Origin: Botrimarina mediterranea
GTDB taxonomy: Bacteria; Planctomycetota; Planctomycetia; Pirellulales; Lacipirellulaceae
Direction of reading: 5' to 3'
Length of the DNA stretch: 64,000 bases
NCBI RefSeq assembly: GCF_007753265.1
Contig: NZ_CP036349.1
Location: forward strand, 4,683,363-4,747,362
Positions 53,072 to 60,795 of this stretch are shown one piece after another (the first letter of the stretch is position 1; every line of letters begins with the position of its first letter). The notes under the pieces are model-generated. The model did no database searches, was not told where the DNA came from, and worked only from the letters and a program-made list of their open reading frames with translations. The position numbers and the translations under genes are program-made.

Positions 53072-54298
53072 CTACTGCGCTATCACAAAGCGGACCCTAA
53101 CGTCGAGCTCAGGCGTGCTGGGGTTGTTGGTCTTGAGGCGGATGTGGGCGTCTCCCTCGCCCTGCCCCCCGTCGTCGGCGCCGGCGCCGCTGCGGACCTC
53201 GGCCGGACGGTGCGGGGGGATACGCACTTTCATCGGCTGATGGGCGACCCCCTCACGAATCACTTTCGGCTCGCCCAACTCCACTTCGAGCCATTCGGGG
53301 TCGGTCGACGCCACCTCGGCGCGGGTTGTCGCGGCGTTGTTTCCCTTGAACGACAAAAACAGGTTCTCTTCCGCGCCATCCCGGCTAGCGACCGTTCCGA
53401 AGTTCAGGAAATCTCGTTCCTTCGACCAGTGGGCGCCGCGCACCGAGACGTCCCCCTCGACGACCGCAAACAGCGGCACCTGCAGCGTGTCGCCGTCGAG
53501 CTTGTCCCCCTTGGGGACGCCGTCGTGCAGGTTGGTCTTCACCGACACCCACTCGGTGATGTGGCCGATCGGCAGGCCCGGCTTCGCCTTAACCACCAAC
53601 TTGACGCCCGCCACGGCGCGTTCGAGCGGCAGGTCCTCGGCCTCGACCGGCACCACCTCGAACTCGTACTTGTCGGCCTGCGGCGATTGCGGGTCCGCCG
53701 CCGCTTCGACGAGGATCGGATCGCTGTCCTTCTCGTAGGTCGTCAGGTAGACCGCCGCGGTGGACTCTTGGTCGGCCGAGACCCGCCCCAGCAAGAACTC
53801 TTCGGGCGTCAGGCCCGAGGTCTCGGTGATCAGACCGACGACCGACAGATTCACGGTCGGCTTGCGGGGGTCATTGGTGAGGATCGTCGCCTCTTGGCGG
53901 AACTCCCCGGGGAGCGACTTAGCGACCCACTCCAGCCGCACCGGCGACGACTCGCCCGGCGCCAGCGGCTTGTCCGAAACCTCGCCGAGCGTGCACTTGC
54001 ACGTCGTGCGGCCCACCTCGAGCGTCAGCGGCGCCGTGCCCGTGTTGGTGAAGACGAACTCGTGCGACTTGGTGACGCCACGCTGCATCGTGCCGAAGTC
54101 GTAGAGCTCCTTATCGACCGTCGCGACCGGCCCGTCGTACACCTTCAGCGGCCCCGACAACGCGGTCGGCGGCAGCTCCCCCTCGCGCGGCGGCGGCGCG
54201 AAGGCGGTCTCGACCTTGCCGACCTCGACATAGGCCAGCGCAACGCCGATCCCGGCACCAAGCGCAAGCGACACCACGGCAATCGGCAACAACTTCAT
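53072..54298 (-). CDS. DUF1573 domain protein
   Basis: The 408-residue protein has an N-terminal membrane/signal segment (LLPIAVVSLALGAGIGVALA). A DUF1573 domain at about 65-160 has the hallmark DFGTMQRG then FTNTGTAPLTL and the paired cysteines CKC (TTCKCTLGE). A second Ig-like part follows to the end. DUF1573 domains are predicted beta sandwiches in exported proteins and are frequent in planctomycetes and Bacteroidetes. It is upstream of the cytochrome gene with a 103-base gap or less, so the two may be co-expressed. The ATG at 54298 is set by the signal segment. Confidence 0.88.
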   Translation of the reverse strand: MKLLPIAVVSLALGAGIGVALAYVEVGKVETAFAPPPREGELPPTALSGPLKVYDGPVATVDKELYDFGTMQRGVTKSHEFVFTNTGTAPLTLEVGRTTCKCTLGEVSDKPLAPGESSPVRLEWVAKSLPGEFRQEATILTNDPRKPTVNLSVVGLITETSGLTPEEFLLGRVSADQESTAAVYLTTYEKDSDPILVEAAADPQSPQADKYEFEVVPVEAEDLPLERAVAGVKLVVKAKPGLPIGHITEWVSVKTNLHDGVPKGDKLDGDTLQVPLFAVVEGDVSVRGAHWSKERDFLNFGTVASRDGAEENLFLSFKGNNAATTRAEVASTDPEWLEVELGEPKVIREGVAHQPMKVRIPPHRPAEVRSGAGADDGGQGEGDAHIRLKTNNPSTPELDVRVRFVIAQ

Positions 54299-54415
54299 CA
54301 GTGCGGCTCCCCCAACCCAAGACGGACAAAGCACGACCCAGGGATCGATTCCAGAAGCCACATTATAGCCGATCTAGTGGCTAAAATCGCGGCGTTTTTG
54401 GCCACCTCCAAGTGG

Positions 54416-54530
54416 AATGACCAATGATCAAATCCCAATGACTAATGCCATGAAACCGCGAAGGCCCTCCCCTTCAGCCCCTAGCCCTCCGCCATTGGTC
54501 ATTGGGGCTTGGTCATTGGGATTTATCATT
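54416..54530. repeat. Word palindrome, CAATGACCAATGA word
   Basis: GAATGACCAATGATCAAATC then CCAATGACTAATG at the left is answered by CATTGGTCATTGGGGCTTGG then TCATTGGGATTTATCATT at the right. It runs straight into the repeat at 54529-54559. It lies between proS and the DUF1573 gene on the minus strand. Confidence 0.85.
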
Positions 54531-54559
54531 TAGCCCCCGGTCAATGACCGGGGGCTAAA
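54529..54559. repeat. TTTAGCCCCCGGTC palindrome, copy 3
   Basis: TTTAGCCCCCGGTC, loop AATG-type, ACCGGGGGCTAAA: a perfect hairpin about 20 bases after the proS stop codon. It is the same hairpin as the terminator at 16998 and the unit at 26425-26456. On the minus strand it has no long T-run. Confidence 0.9.
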
Positions 54560-54577
54560 TAGGAGTGGGAGCGAAGA

Positions 54578-56080
54578 TCAATAAGCCCGCGCGAACACCG
54601 CCCGCCGCTCGCTCCGCCCGCCGGTGAAGAGGCACTCGCCCGCGCCGTCGTCCCCCAGCAGCGGCTCCAGCGGCACGCAGCGCGGCGTCACCTTCAGCGC
54701 TTTGCACTTGGCTTCCATCTCGGGGCCGTCGGTGAAGTGGGCGTAGGCGAGGCCGCCCGGCTGGCCCTCGGCGAAAAACGCTTCGAAGTCGGCCAGCGTG
54801 TCGATCACGACCGACGCCTCGTCGCGGGCCCGCTTCGCCCGATCGAACAGCTGCTGCTGCAACTCGCCGAGCATCTTCGGCGCGTCGGCGACGAACTTGG
54901 CCCGCTCGACGCCGACACCCTTCTCCATCAGCCGTGAGGCGGCGAAGACGCTCGCCGAGGCCACGTCGCGCGGGCCGACCTCGACGCGCAGCGGCACGCC
55001 ACGCTTCACCCACTGCCACTTCTTCTCGCCGCCACGTAGGTCGCGGGTATCGATCCGCACCCGCAACTTTTCGCCGTCGTACTCCTGGGTGGACAGTTCG
55101 TTCTTGAGCGACTCGCAGTAAGGCAGCACCGCGGCGCGCTCCTCATCGTTCTTGAAGATCGGCAGAATCACGGCGTGCGCCGGCGCGAGCTTCGGCGGGC
55201 AGATCAAACCATCGTCATCGGCGTGCGACATGATCAGGCCGCCAACGAGCCGCGTGCTAACACCCCAGCTGGTGGTCCAGGCGTATTGGAACTCACCGGC
55301 CTGGTTCTGGAATTTGATCTCTTGCGCCTTGGCGAAGTTCTGGCCGAGGAAGTGGCTCGTGCCCGCTTGCAGGGCTTTGCGGTCCTGCATCATCGCCTCG
55401 ATCGAGTAGGTCGCCGCCGCGCCGGGGAACCGCTCGCCGGCCGTCTTCTCGCCTTTGATGACCGGCATCGCCATCGCCCCCTCGGCGAACTCGGCGTACA
55501 CGTCGAGCATCTTGCGCGTCTCTTCCTGCGCCTCCTCAGCGGTCGCGTGGACCGTGTGGCCTTCTTGCCAAAGGAACTCGGCCGTGCGGAGGAACATCCG
55601 CGTCCGCAGCTCCCAGCGCACGACGTTCGCCCATTGGTTGATGAGGATCGGCAGGTCGCGGTAGCTCTGCACCCACCGCGCGAACGTTGCGCCGATGATC
55701 GTCTCGCTGGTGGGCCGGACGATCAGCGGCTCCTCAAGCTTCGCGCTCGGCGCCGGCTGCAAGCCGCCCTTGCCGTTCGGCTCGAGGCGGTGGTGCGTCA
55801 CGACGGCGCACTCCTTGGCGAACCCCTCGACGTGCTCGGCCTCCTTCTCCAGGAAGCTCATCGGGATGAAGAGCGGGAAGTAGGCGTTGTCGTGCCCCGT
55901 CTCCTTGAAGCGCGTGTCGAGCCGCCGCTGGATGTTCTCCCACAGGGCGTACCCCCACGGCTTGATGACCATGCAGCCCCGCACGTCCGAGTTCTCAGCC
56001 AGGTCGGCCGCCTTAACGACCTGCTGGTACCACTCGGGGTAGTTTTCGGAGCGGGTGGGGGAGATGGCAGTCTTGGCCAT
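54578..56080 (-). CDS. proS: Proline--tRNA ligase, archaeal/eukaryotic-type
   Basis: ProRS charges tRNA-Pro. At 500 residues with no editing insertion, and with the end ERRAVFARAY, it is the short type found in archaea, eukaryotes and some bacteria, not the long bacterial type. Class II features are visible: PMSFLEKEAEHVEGFAKEC early, RPTSETIIGATFARW, the motif 2 loop RTRMFLRTAEFLWQEGHTVH, and GTSHFLGQNFA further on. It starts at ATG and is divergent from the yhaM-type gene. Its 5' leader begins directly with an arm of a word palindrome. Confidence 0.96.
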   Translation of the reverse strand: MAKTAISPTRSENYPEWYQQVVKAADLAENSDVRGCMVIKPWGYALWENIQRRLDTRFKETGHDNAYFPLFIPMSFLEKEAEHVEGFAKECAVVTHHRLEPNGKGGLQPAPSAKLEEPLIVRPTSETIIGATFARWVQSYRDLPILINQWANVVRWELRTRMFLRTAEFLWQEGHTVHATAEEAQEETRKMLDVYAEFAEGAMAMPVIKGEKTAGERFPGAAATYSIEAMMQDRKALQAGTSHFLGQNFAKAQEIKFQNQAGEFQYAWTTSWGVSTRLVGGLIMSHADDDGLICPPKLAPAHAVILPIFKNDEERAAVLPYCESLKNELSTQEYDGEKLRVRIDTRDLRGGEKKWQWVKRGVPLRVEVGPRDVASASVFAASRLMEKGVGVERAKFVADAPKMLGELQQQLFDRAKRARDEASVVIDTLADFEAFFAEGQPGGLAYAHFTDGPEMEAKCKALKVTPRCVPLEPLLGDDGAGECLFTGGRSERRAVFARAY

Positions 56081-56122
56081 TGCGGATTGGGGATTGTGGA
56101 TTGCGGATTCTTGAAGCGGGGC

Positions 56123-56128
56123 ATTCTA
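56123..56128 (-). promoter_or_regulatory. Putative -10 box TAGAAT for proS
   Basis: Read on the minus strand, GCCTAGAATGCC contains TAGAAT 43 bases before the proS start. Confidence 0.4.
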
Positions 56129-56189
56129 GGCGCCGCCTGCCTCGCTCGGGAATGGAGCTGCCCCCCGGGTCCCGGCGAGCCCTATCTGA

Positions 56190-56195
56190 TAGGCT
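56190..56195 (+). promoter_or_regulatory. Putative -10 box TAGGCT for the YhaM-type gene
   Basis: TAGGCT in TGATAGGCTCATACC lies 42 bases before the ATG at 56237. It matches the boxes at 16165 and 4755. Confidence 0.45.
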
Positions 56196-56236
56196 CATAC
56201 CCAATCCGCAATCCGAAATCCCCAATCCCCAATCCA

Positions 56237-57208
56237 ATGTCCCGCTTCTTCGTCTCGCAGCTGCAACACAACCAGCAGGTCGACCAAGTCTTCCTCGCTA
56301 GCAACAAGCAGCTGCGGCCCAATCGGCAGGGAAACTTGTTCCTGCAGATCGACCTCTCGGACCGCTCCGGCTCGATGCCCTGCCGGATGTGGAACGCGAC
56401 CGAGCGGGACTACGCCGCGATCGAGAACGGCGACTATGTCTATGTCGAGGGAACCGCGCAGCTCTTCCAGGGGTCGATGCAGCTGATCGCCCAGTCGATC
56501 AAGCGGGCCGAACCGGGGGATGTCGACGAGTCGGACTTCATGACCCTGCAAACCAGCGAGGTGCAAGAGCTCAAGGAACGCCTCCTGAAGACGCTGCGGG
56601 GGATCAAGTCGAAGCCCCTGGCGGCGCTCGTCGAGGCCTACCTCACCGACGACGTCTTCATGGACAAGTTCTGCCGCGCGCCGGCGGGGATCAAGAACCA
56701 CCACGCCTACAAGGGCGGCCTGCTCGACCACGTGGTGAACCTGATGGACGTCGCCCAGGCCGTCGCGCCGAAGTACCCGCAGGTGGACGTCGAGAAGCTG
56801 CTCGTGGGCGTCTTCCTTCACGACTCGGGCAAGGTCGATGAGCTGGAGTACGAGCGCGACCTCGCTTACACCGACGAGGGCCAGATGATCGGCCACATCG
56901 TCCAAGCCGCCTGCCTGCTCGACCGCAAGGCGCGCGAGGCCGAGGGGCGCGCGCAGCTCGCCTTCCCGCCGATGCTCCTCATGGAACTCAAGCACATGGT
57001 GCTCAGCCACCACGGCCACTTGGCGTTCGGCAGCCCCAAGCTGCCGATGACACTCGAAGCGGTGGTCCTTTCCGCGATCGACGACATGGACGCGAAGCTC
57101 GCCAGCTTCACGGGCCTGATCAAAGAATGCCCCAACGCCGACAGCCGCTGGACGCAGTACTTCCCCAACATCGACCGCAAGCTGTGGAAGGGCGTGAAGG
57201 GCGACTGA
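56237..57208 (+). CDS. YhaM-type 3'-5' exoribonuclease (OB fold plus HD domain)
   Basis: The 323-residue protein has an OB-fold nucleic-acid-binding part (about 1-95) with FLQIDLSDRSGSMPCRMWN and VEGTAQLFQGSMQLIA. An HD phosphohydrolase domain follows, with His156/His165 in NHHAYKGGLLDHVV, the metal-binding HDSGK at 195-199, and LSHHGHLAFGSPKLP near 268-282. This layout and length match the YhaM/CBF1 family of 3'-to-5' exonucleases acting on RNA ends (and single-stranded DNA). It starts at ATG immediately after a word palindrome arm and has no Shine-Dalgarno, the word occupying that place. Confidence 0.93.
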   Translation: MSRFFVSQLQHNQQVDQVFLASNKQLRPNRQGNLFLQIDLSDRSGSMPCRMWNATERDYAAIENGDYVYVEGTAQLFQGSMQLIAQSIKRAEPGDVDESDFMTLQTSEVQELKERLLKTLRGIKSKPLAALVEAYLTDDVFMDKFCRAPAGIKNHHAYKGGLLDHVVNLMDVAQAVAPKYPQVDVEKLLVGVFLHDSGKVDELEYERDLAYTDEGQMIGHIVQAACLLDRKAREAEGRAQLAFPPMLLMELKHMVLSHHGHLAFGSPKLPMTLEAVVLSAIDDMDAKLASFTGLIKECPNADSRWTQYFPNIDRKLWKGVKGD

Positions 57209-57239
57209 GGCTCGCCCATACGAGCGGAAGCAAGAAAAT

Positions 57240-57326
57240 TGTGGGAGGCGTCTCCAGACGCCGATTACGCGCACCATGCCGTTTCGGAATGGAAACCGTA
57301 ATCGGCGTCTGGAGACGCCTCCCACA
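57240..57326. repeat. GTGGGAGGCGTCTCC palindrome, reference unit
   Basis: This is the most symmetric copy: TGTGGGAGGCGTCTCCAGAC then GCCGATTACG, a centre GCGCACCATGCCG...GGAAAC, then CGTAATCGGCGTCTGGAGAC then GCCTCCCACA. It lies between the convergent YhaM-type and HPF-like genes. Confidence 0.95.
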
Positions 57327-57350
57327 TGAAAATTTTTGTTTAGGTCGAGG

Positions 57351-57710
57351 CTAGATTGCCTGCTCCGGAATCGGCTCCGCGCTACGCCGCGCGGACTCCT
57401 GACGCCGGCGCTTTTTGGCGAGCGCATTGATGCGTTCACCGGCGACGCGTTTTGCGCGGGTGAGCGCGCCACCAATCGCGGTGGCGACGGACTCGCTCAG
57501 TTCTTTCACAACAAAGGTCTGCCCGTTGCGTAGCGACACCTGCACGAGGCACGCCTGATCGCGTCCGCCGCGGGGGCCGTTCTCGTCACGCAGGCGGACG
57601 AGCACGTTGTCCACCAGCGACGCGTAGCGCTCGAGCCCTTCCTCGAAACGCTGCTTGATAGAGGGGAGGGAAACTTTCGACGCCGACTTCGAGAACACCG
57701 AAACTTGCAT
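57351..57710 (-). CDS. HPF/RaiA family ribosome-associated protein (short type)
   Basis: The 119-residue protein resembles the S30AE domain of hibernation factors, which bind the decoding region of idle ribosomes. It has a first strand MQVSVFSKSA, a helix SLPSIKQRFEEGLERYASLV, strands VDNVLVRLRDENG and ACLVQVSLRNGQTFVVKE, and a helix with SVATAIGGALTRAKRVAGER. It lacks the long-form C-terminal dimerisation domain and ends in a basic, Arg-rich tail. The ATG at 57710 follows AGGAGG at six bases. Similarity to hibernation factors is moderate, so the role is a likely but not certain assignment. Confidence 0.75.
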   Translation of the reverse strand: MQVSVFSKSASKVSLPSIKQRFEEGLERYASLVDNVLVRLRDENGPRGGRDQACLVQVSLRNGQTFVVKELSESVATAIGGALTRAKRVAGERINALAKKRRRQESARRSAEPIPEQAI

Positions 57711-57956
57711 CACATGCCTCCTAATCACGGTGAAAAGCAGGGCCCCGCCAATCCAGCGACGGCCCTATCAATTCTACGCGGCTGGTCCCCGCGGGGTTCC
57801 CACGACGGCGTTCGGCAAGCCGCCGCCCATGGAGCCTTCCACGGCAGAACCCGCAAAGACCGCCAACTCCGCTCCCTAAATCCGCTATAGTTAGGGACTT
57901 ATGCGAGTCGCGCCCGGCCGGGCCTCCGAACAGCGACCCCCACTTTCGGTAAAGGA
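57711..57956. other. Gap upstream of RNase R
   Basis: No gene is visible. A TATAGT box at 57886-57891 (CGCTATAGTTAGGGAC) may be the -10 element of the rnr promoter, about 185 bases before its ATG. The word palindrome at 57957-58024 would then lie in the rnr leader. Confidence 0.5.
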
Positions 57957-58024
57957 CCACGGATTACACGGATGTCACGGAGAGACGCTGCGATAGCGAT
58001 CCGTGGAATCCGTGTCATCCGTGG
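57957..58024. repeat. Word palindrome, ACGGAT word (second locus)
   Basis: CCACGGATTACACGGATGTC then ACGG at the left is answered by ATCCGTGGAATCCGTGTCAT then CCGTGG at the right. It uses the same word as 1271-1348. It ends 49 bases before the rnr start. Confidence 0.85.
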
Positions 58025-58073
58025 TCACAACTAAGCGTCTCCAAGCGCGCCAACAACGAGAACCAATTCCACC

Positions 58074-60578
58074 ATGGACGACGAACTCCGCTCTGCCATC
58101 CTCTCCTACACCAGCAACCCCGCCTACCGCGCGGTTAAGCCGAAGGTCATCGCCGAGCGGCTCGGGCTCGAGGGCGACGCGGCGGTGAACTGCAAGAAGC
58201 TCGTCAAGAAGCTCATCCGCGAAGGCGAACTCGAGTACGGTCCCAACCACCTCGTCATACCAATCGATCCCGAGCACCCCGCGCGCACGAACCTGATGCC
58301 CGCGGTCACCGGTGAAAGTGGCCATCCCGTCGCCGACAGTGGACAGGCGACAAGCGACAGCCGTCGCGACCGCGGCAACTACGTCGTCGGCACGCTGCGG
58401 CGCATCAGCTCGGGCGACGCCTTCGTCCGTCCCGAAGGGACGCCCGCCTCGGCCGAGCGCGACCTCGACATCTTCGTCCCCGGTCGGCAATCGGGCGACG
58501 CCGCCAGCGGCGACGTGGTGCGACTGGCCGTCTCCAGCCGCCCCGGCGCCTACGGCAAACCGACCGGCAAGGTGGTCGACATCGTCGAGCGGGCCACCAA
58601 TGTCTTCGTCGGCACGTATCTCGAAGAGGCGGGCTCGGCCCTCGTCGAAGTCGATGGCAAGGTCTTCGGCCAGCCGATCTACGTCGGCGACCCCGGCGCG
58701 AAGGGCGCTAAGGAAAGCGACAAGGTCGTCATCGAGATGGTCCGCTTCCCGTCGCAGGTCCGCGACGGCGAGGGCGTCATCTCCCGTATCCTCGGCGACC
58801 GCAGCGCGCCGGGCGTCGACACCCTGTCGATCAAGTACGAGTTCAACCTGCCGGGTGATTTCCCCGAGGAAGTCCTCGAAGACGCCCGCCAGCAAGCGGC
58901 CAAGTTCGACGAGTCGATCCCGGAGGGCCGTCGCGACCTGACCGGCGAGGTGATCGTCACGATCGACCCGCTCACCGCGCGGGACTTCGACGACGCGATC
59001 TCGCTGAAGAAGCTCGACAACGGCCACTGGGAACTGGGCGTCCACATCGCCGACGTCTCGCACTTCGTCGTCCCCAAGTCGGCGCTCGACCGCGAGGCTT
59101 ACGATCGCGCGACGAGCGTCTACCTGCCCGACGAAGTGATCCCGATGCTGCCGGAGATCATCAGCAACAACCTGGCGAGCCTCCAGCCCGACCGCGTCCG
59201 CTACGCCGTGACGGCGCTGCTGGAAATGAGCCCCGAGGGGATGCCGATCAACTGCGAGGTGTTCAAGAGCGCAATCAAGAGCCGCCGGCGGTTCACCTAC
59301 GAGGAAGTCGATCTGTATCTGCTGGCGAAGGGTTTGGTAAGCGCTGACCCGTCGCGAGCCACGTCGTCCCCGACCGCGGCCGATGTCGTGTCGACCCTCT
59401 CCCCCGAAGTCGATCGCCTCCTCGCCGACATGTTCGAGCTCGCCATGAAGCTGCGTAAGCGCCGCTTCGACCGCGGGGCGCTCGAGCTCAGCATGCCCGA
59501 GGTCCAGATCGACCTCGACAAGGACGGCCGCGTCTCCGGCGCGCACGTCGAGAAGAACACCGAGAGCCATCAGGTCATCGAAGAGTTCATGCTGGCGGCC
59601 AACATCGCCGTGGCGACGAAGCTCGCCGACTCAGGACTCCTCTTCCTGCGGCGTATCCACGGCTCGCCCGATCCACGAAAGTCCCGCGCCCTCACGGAGT
59701 TCATCCGTTCGCTCGGCATCCCGGTCGAGAACCTGCAAGACCGCTTCGAGTTGCAACAGGTGCTCGACCGTGTGAAGGGAGACCCGCGACAGCACGCCGT
59801 CAACTTCTCGACGCTGCGTTCGATGCAGAAGGCGATCTACAGCCCCGAGGAAGAGGGCCACTACGCCCTCGCCGCCGATTGCTACTGCCACTTCACGTCG
59901 CCGATCCGTCGTTACCCCGACCTGACGATCCACCGCCTGATCGACGCGCTGAACCATCATCAAGCGGGGACCGGGCCGAAACCCGTCAACGAGATGAGCC
60001 AGCTCTTGCTCGAAGGCGACCACTGCAGCGAGCGTGAGCAACGCGCGTCCGGCGCCGAGCGTGAGCTGAAGAAGATGAAGTTGCTCAACTACCTGAGCGA
60101 CAAGGTCGGCACGGAGATGGACGGCGTCATCACCGGCGTCGAGAAGTTCGGCGTCTTCATCATGGGCCGCGACATGCCGGCCGAGGGCTTCATCCACATC
60201 ACCGCTCTCGGCGACGACTTCTACCAGTTCGACCGCGCCAGCCACTCGATCGCCGGCAAGCGCGAAGGGAACACGTTCCGCCTCGGCGACGCGGTGCGGG
60301 TCGCCGTCGCCAATGTGGATGTCGACGCCCGTGAGCTCGATTTCCGTTACCTCGGCCGGGCCAAGGGCCCCGGCGCGGGGAAACACGCGCAGGAAAAATC
60401 CGCTGGCGGTCGCAAGGGCCGGCCGCTGCCTCCTGAGAAGAAACGACGACCCTCGCAAGGCAAGAACCGCCAGGCACGGGAGCGATCCGCCGGCGCGGGC
60501 GGCAACATGGATAGCCAATCCCCCGCTTCCGGAAACAAGCCGCCCCGCGGCAAAAAGCCCGGCAAGAAGCGCCGGTAG
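58074..60578 (+). CDS. rnr: Ribonuclease R
   Basis: RNase R degrades structured RNA from the 3' end. The 834-residue protein has an N-terminal helix-turn-helix part (ILSYTSNPAYRAVKPKVIAE), cold-shock domains (about 95-260), and the RNB catalytic domain with the metal-binding aspartates Asp304, Asp306 and Asp307 in ARDFDDAISL. An S1 domain follows at about 680-765. The tail of about 70 residues is Lys/Arg/Gly/Pro-rich (GKKPGKKRR at the end), as in other RNase R proteins. The length is typical. Together with RtcB and the YhaM-type enzyme it gives this window three RNA-end-processing enzymes. Confidence 0.96.
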   Translation: MDDELRSAILSYTSNPAYRAVKPKVIAERLGLEGDAAVNCKKLVKKLIREGELEYGPNHLVIPIDPEHPARTNLMPAVTGESGHPVADSGQATSDSRRDRGNYVVGTLRRISSGDAFVRPEGTPASAERDLDIFVPGRQSGDAASGDVVRLAVSSRPGAYGKPTGKVVDIVERATNVFVGTYLEEAGSALVEVDGKVFGQPIYVGDPGAKGAKESDKVVIEMVRFPSQVRDGEGVISRILGDRSAPGVDTLSIKYEFNLPGDFPEEVLEDARQQAAKFDESIPEGRRDLTGEVIVTIDPLTARDFDDAISLKKLDNGHWELGVHIADVSHFVVPKSALDREAYDRATSVYLPDEVIPMLPEIISNNLASLQPDRVRYAVTALLEMSPEGMPINCEVFKSAIKSRRRFTYEEVDLYLLAKGLVSADPSRATSSPTAADVVSTLSPEVDRLLADMFELAMKLRKRRFDRGALELSMPEVQIDLDKDGRVSGAHVEKNTESHQVIEEFMLAANIAVATKLADSGLLFLRRIHGSPDPRKSRALTEFIRSLGIPVENLQDRFELQQVLDRVKGDPRQHAVNFSTLRSMQKAIYSPEEEGHYALAADCYCHFTSPIRRYPDLTIHRLIDALNHHQAGTGPKPVNEMSQLLLEGDHCSEREQRASGAERELKKMKLLNYLSDKVGTEMDGVITGVEKFGVFIMGRDMPAEGFIHITALGDDFYQFDRASHSIAGKREGNTFRLGDAVRVAVANVDVDARELDFRYLGRAKGPGAGKHAQEKSAGGRKGRPLPPEKKRRPSQGKNRQARERSAGAGGNMDSQSPASGNKPPRGKKPGKKRR

Positions 60579-60606
60579 CGCTGGCAGACGAACCACTTCG
60601 AGTGCT

Positions 60607-60679
60607 CACAGCCGTAGGCGGAAGCCCGCGGCGCGCAGCGGGAACATGGCGTCCACCGTTGGCTGCCGCCTCCGGCTGT
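60607..60679. repeat. AGCCGTAGGCGGAAGCCCGCGG palindrome family, copy 3
   Basis: ACAGCCGTAGGCGGAAGCCC at the left is answered by GGCTGCCGCCTCCGGCTGTGG at the right. It follows the rnr stop codon by about 30 bases. See 10193-10264 and 23300-23372. Confidence 0.8.
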
Positions 60680-60739
60680 GGCCCATCGGAATGGTGCGAT
60701 TGCCATCACGGCGCCCCTTCAACCGCCGGCGCTGTCCGA

Positions 60740-60745
60740 TAAGCT
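60740..60745 (+). promoter_or_regulatory. Putative -10 box TAAGCT for the gcv operon
   Basis: TAAGCT in CCGATAAGCTGACGG lies 51 bases before the gcvT ATG, with a possible -35 TTCAAC 16 bases upstream. No glycine riboswitch was recognised in the leader, which is too short for one. Confidence 0.5.
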
Positions 60746-60795
60746 GACGGTCCTAGGAGACCTCGCCCGCCCCCTCCCCCACCGCGACGTAACGG

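Larger units (their letters stand above)
56081..56235. repeat. Word palindrome between two divergent start codons, GGATTGCGGATT word
   Basis: The left arm (56081-56110, TGCGGATTGGGGATTGTGGA then TTGCGGATTC) touches the proS start codon. The right arm (56200-56235, CCCAATCCGCAATCCGAAAT then CCCCAATCCCCAATCC) ends one base before the yhaM-type ATG at 56237. The 90 bases between hold both promoters. Both messengers therefore begin with a run of the same words. Confidence 0.9.

Noticed and set aside
57975-59570. 531-codon open frame on the minus strand
   Set aside because: Antisense shadow of RNase R; it also runs through the word palindrome at 57957-58024.
60679-60795. Glycine riboswitch ahead of gcvT
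   Set aside because: The leader after the TAAGCT box is only about 45 bases, too short for the known aptamer, and the conserved aptamer core was not seen.
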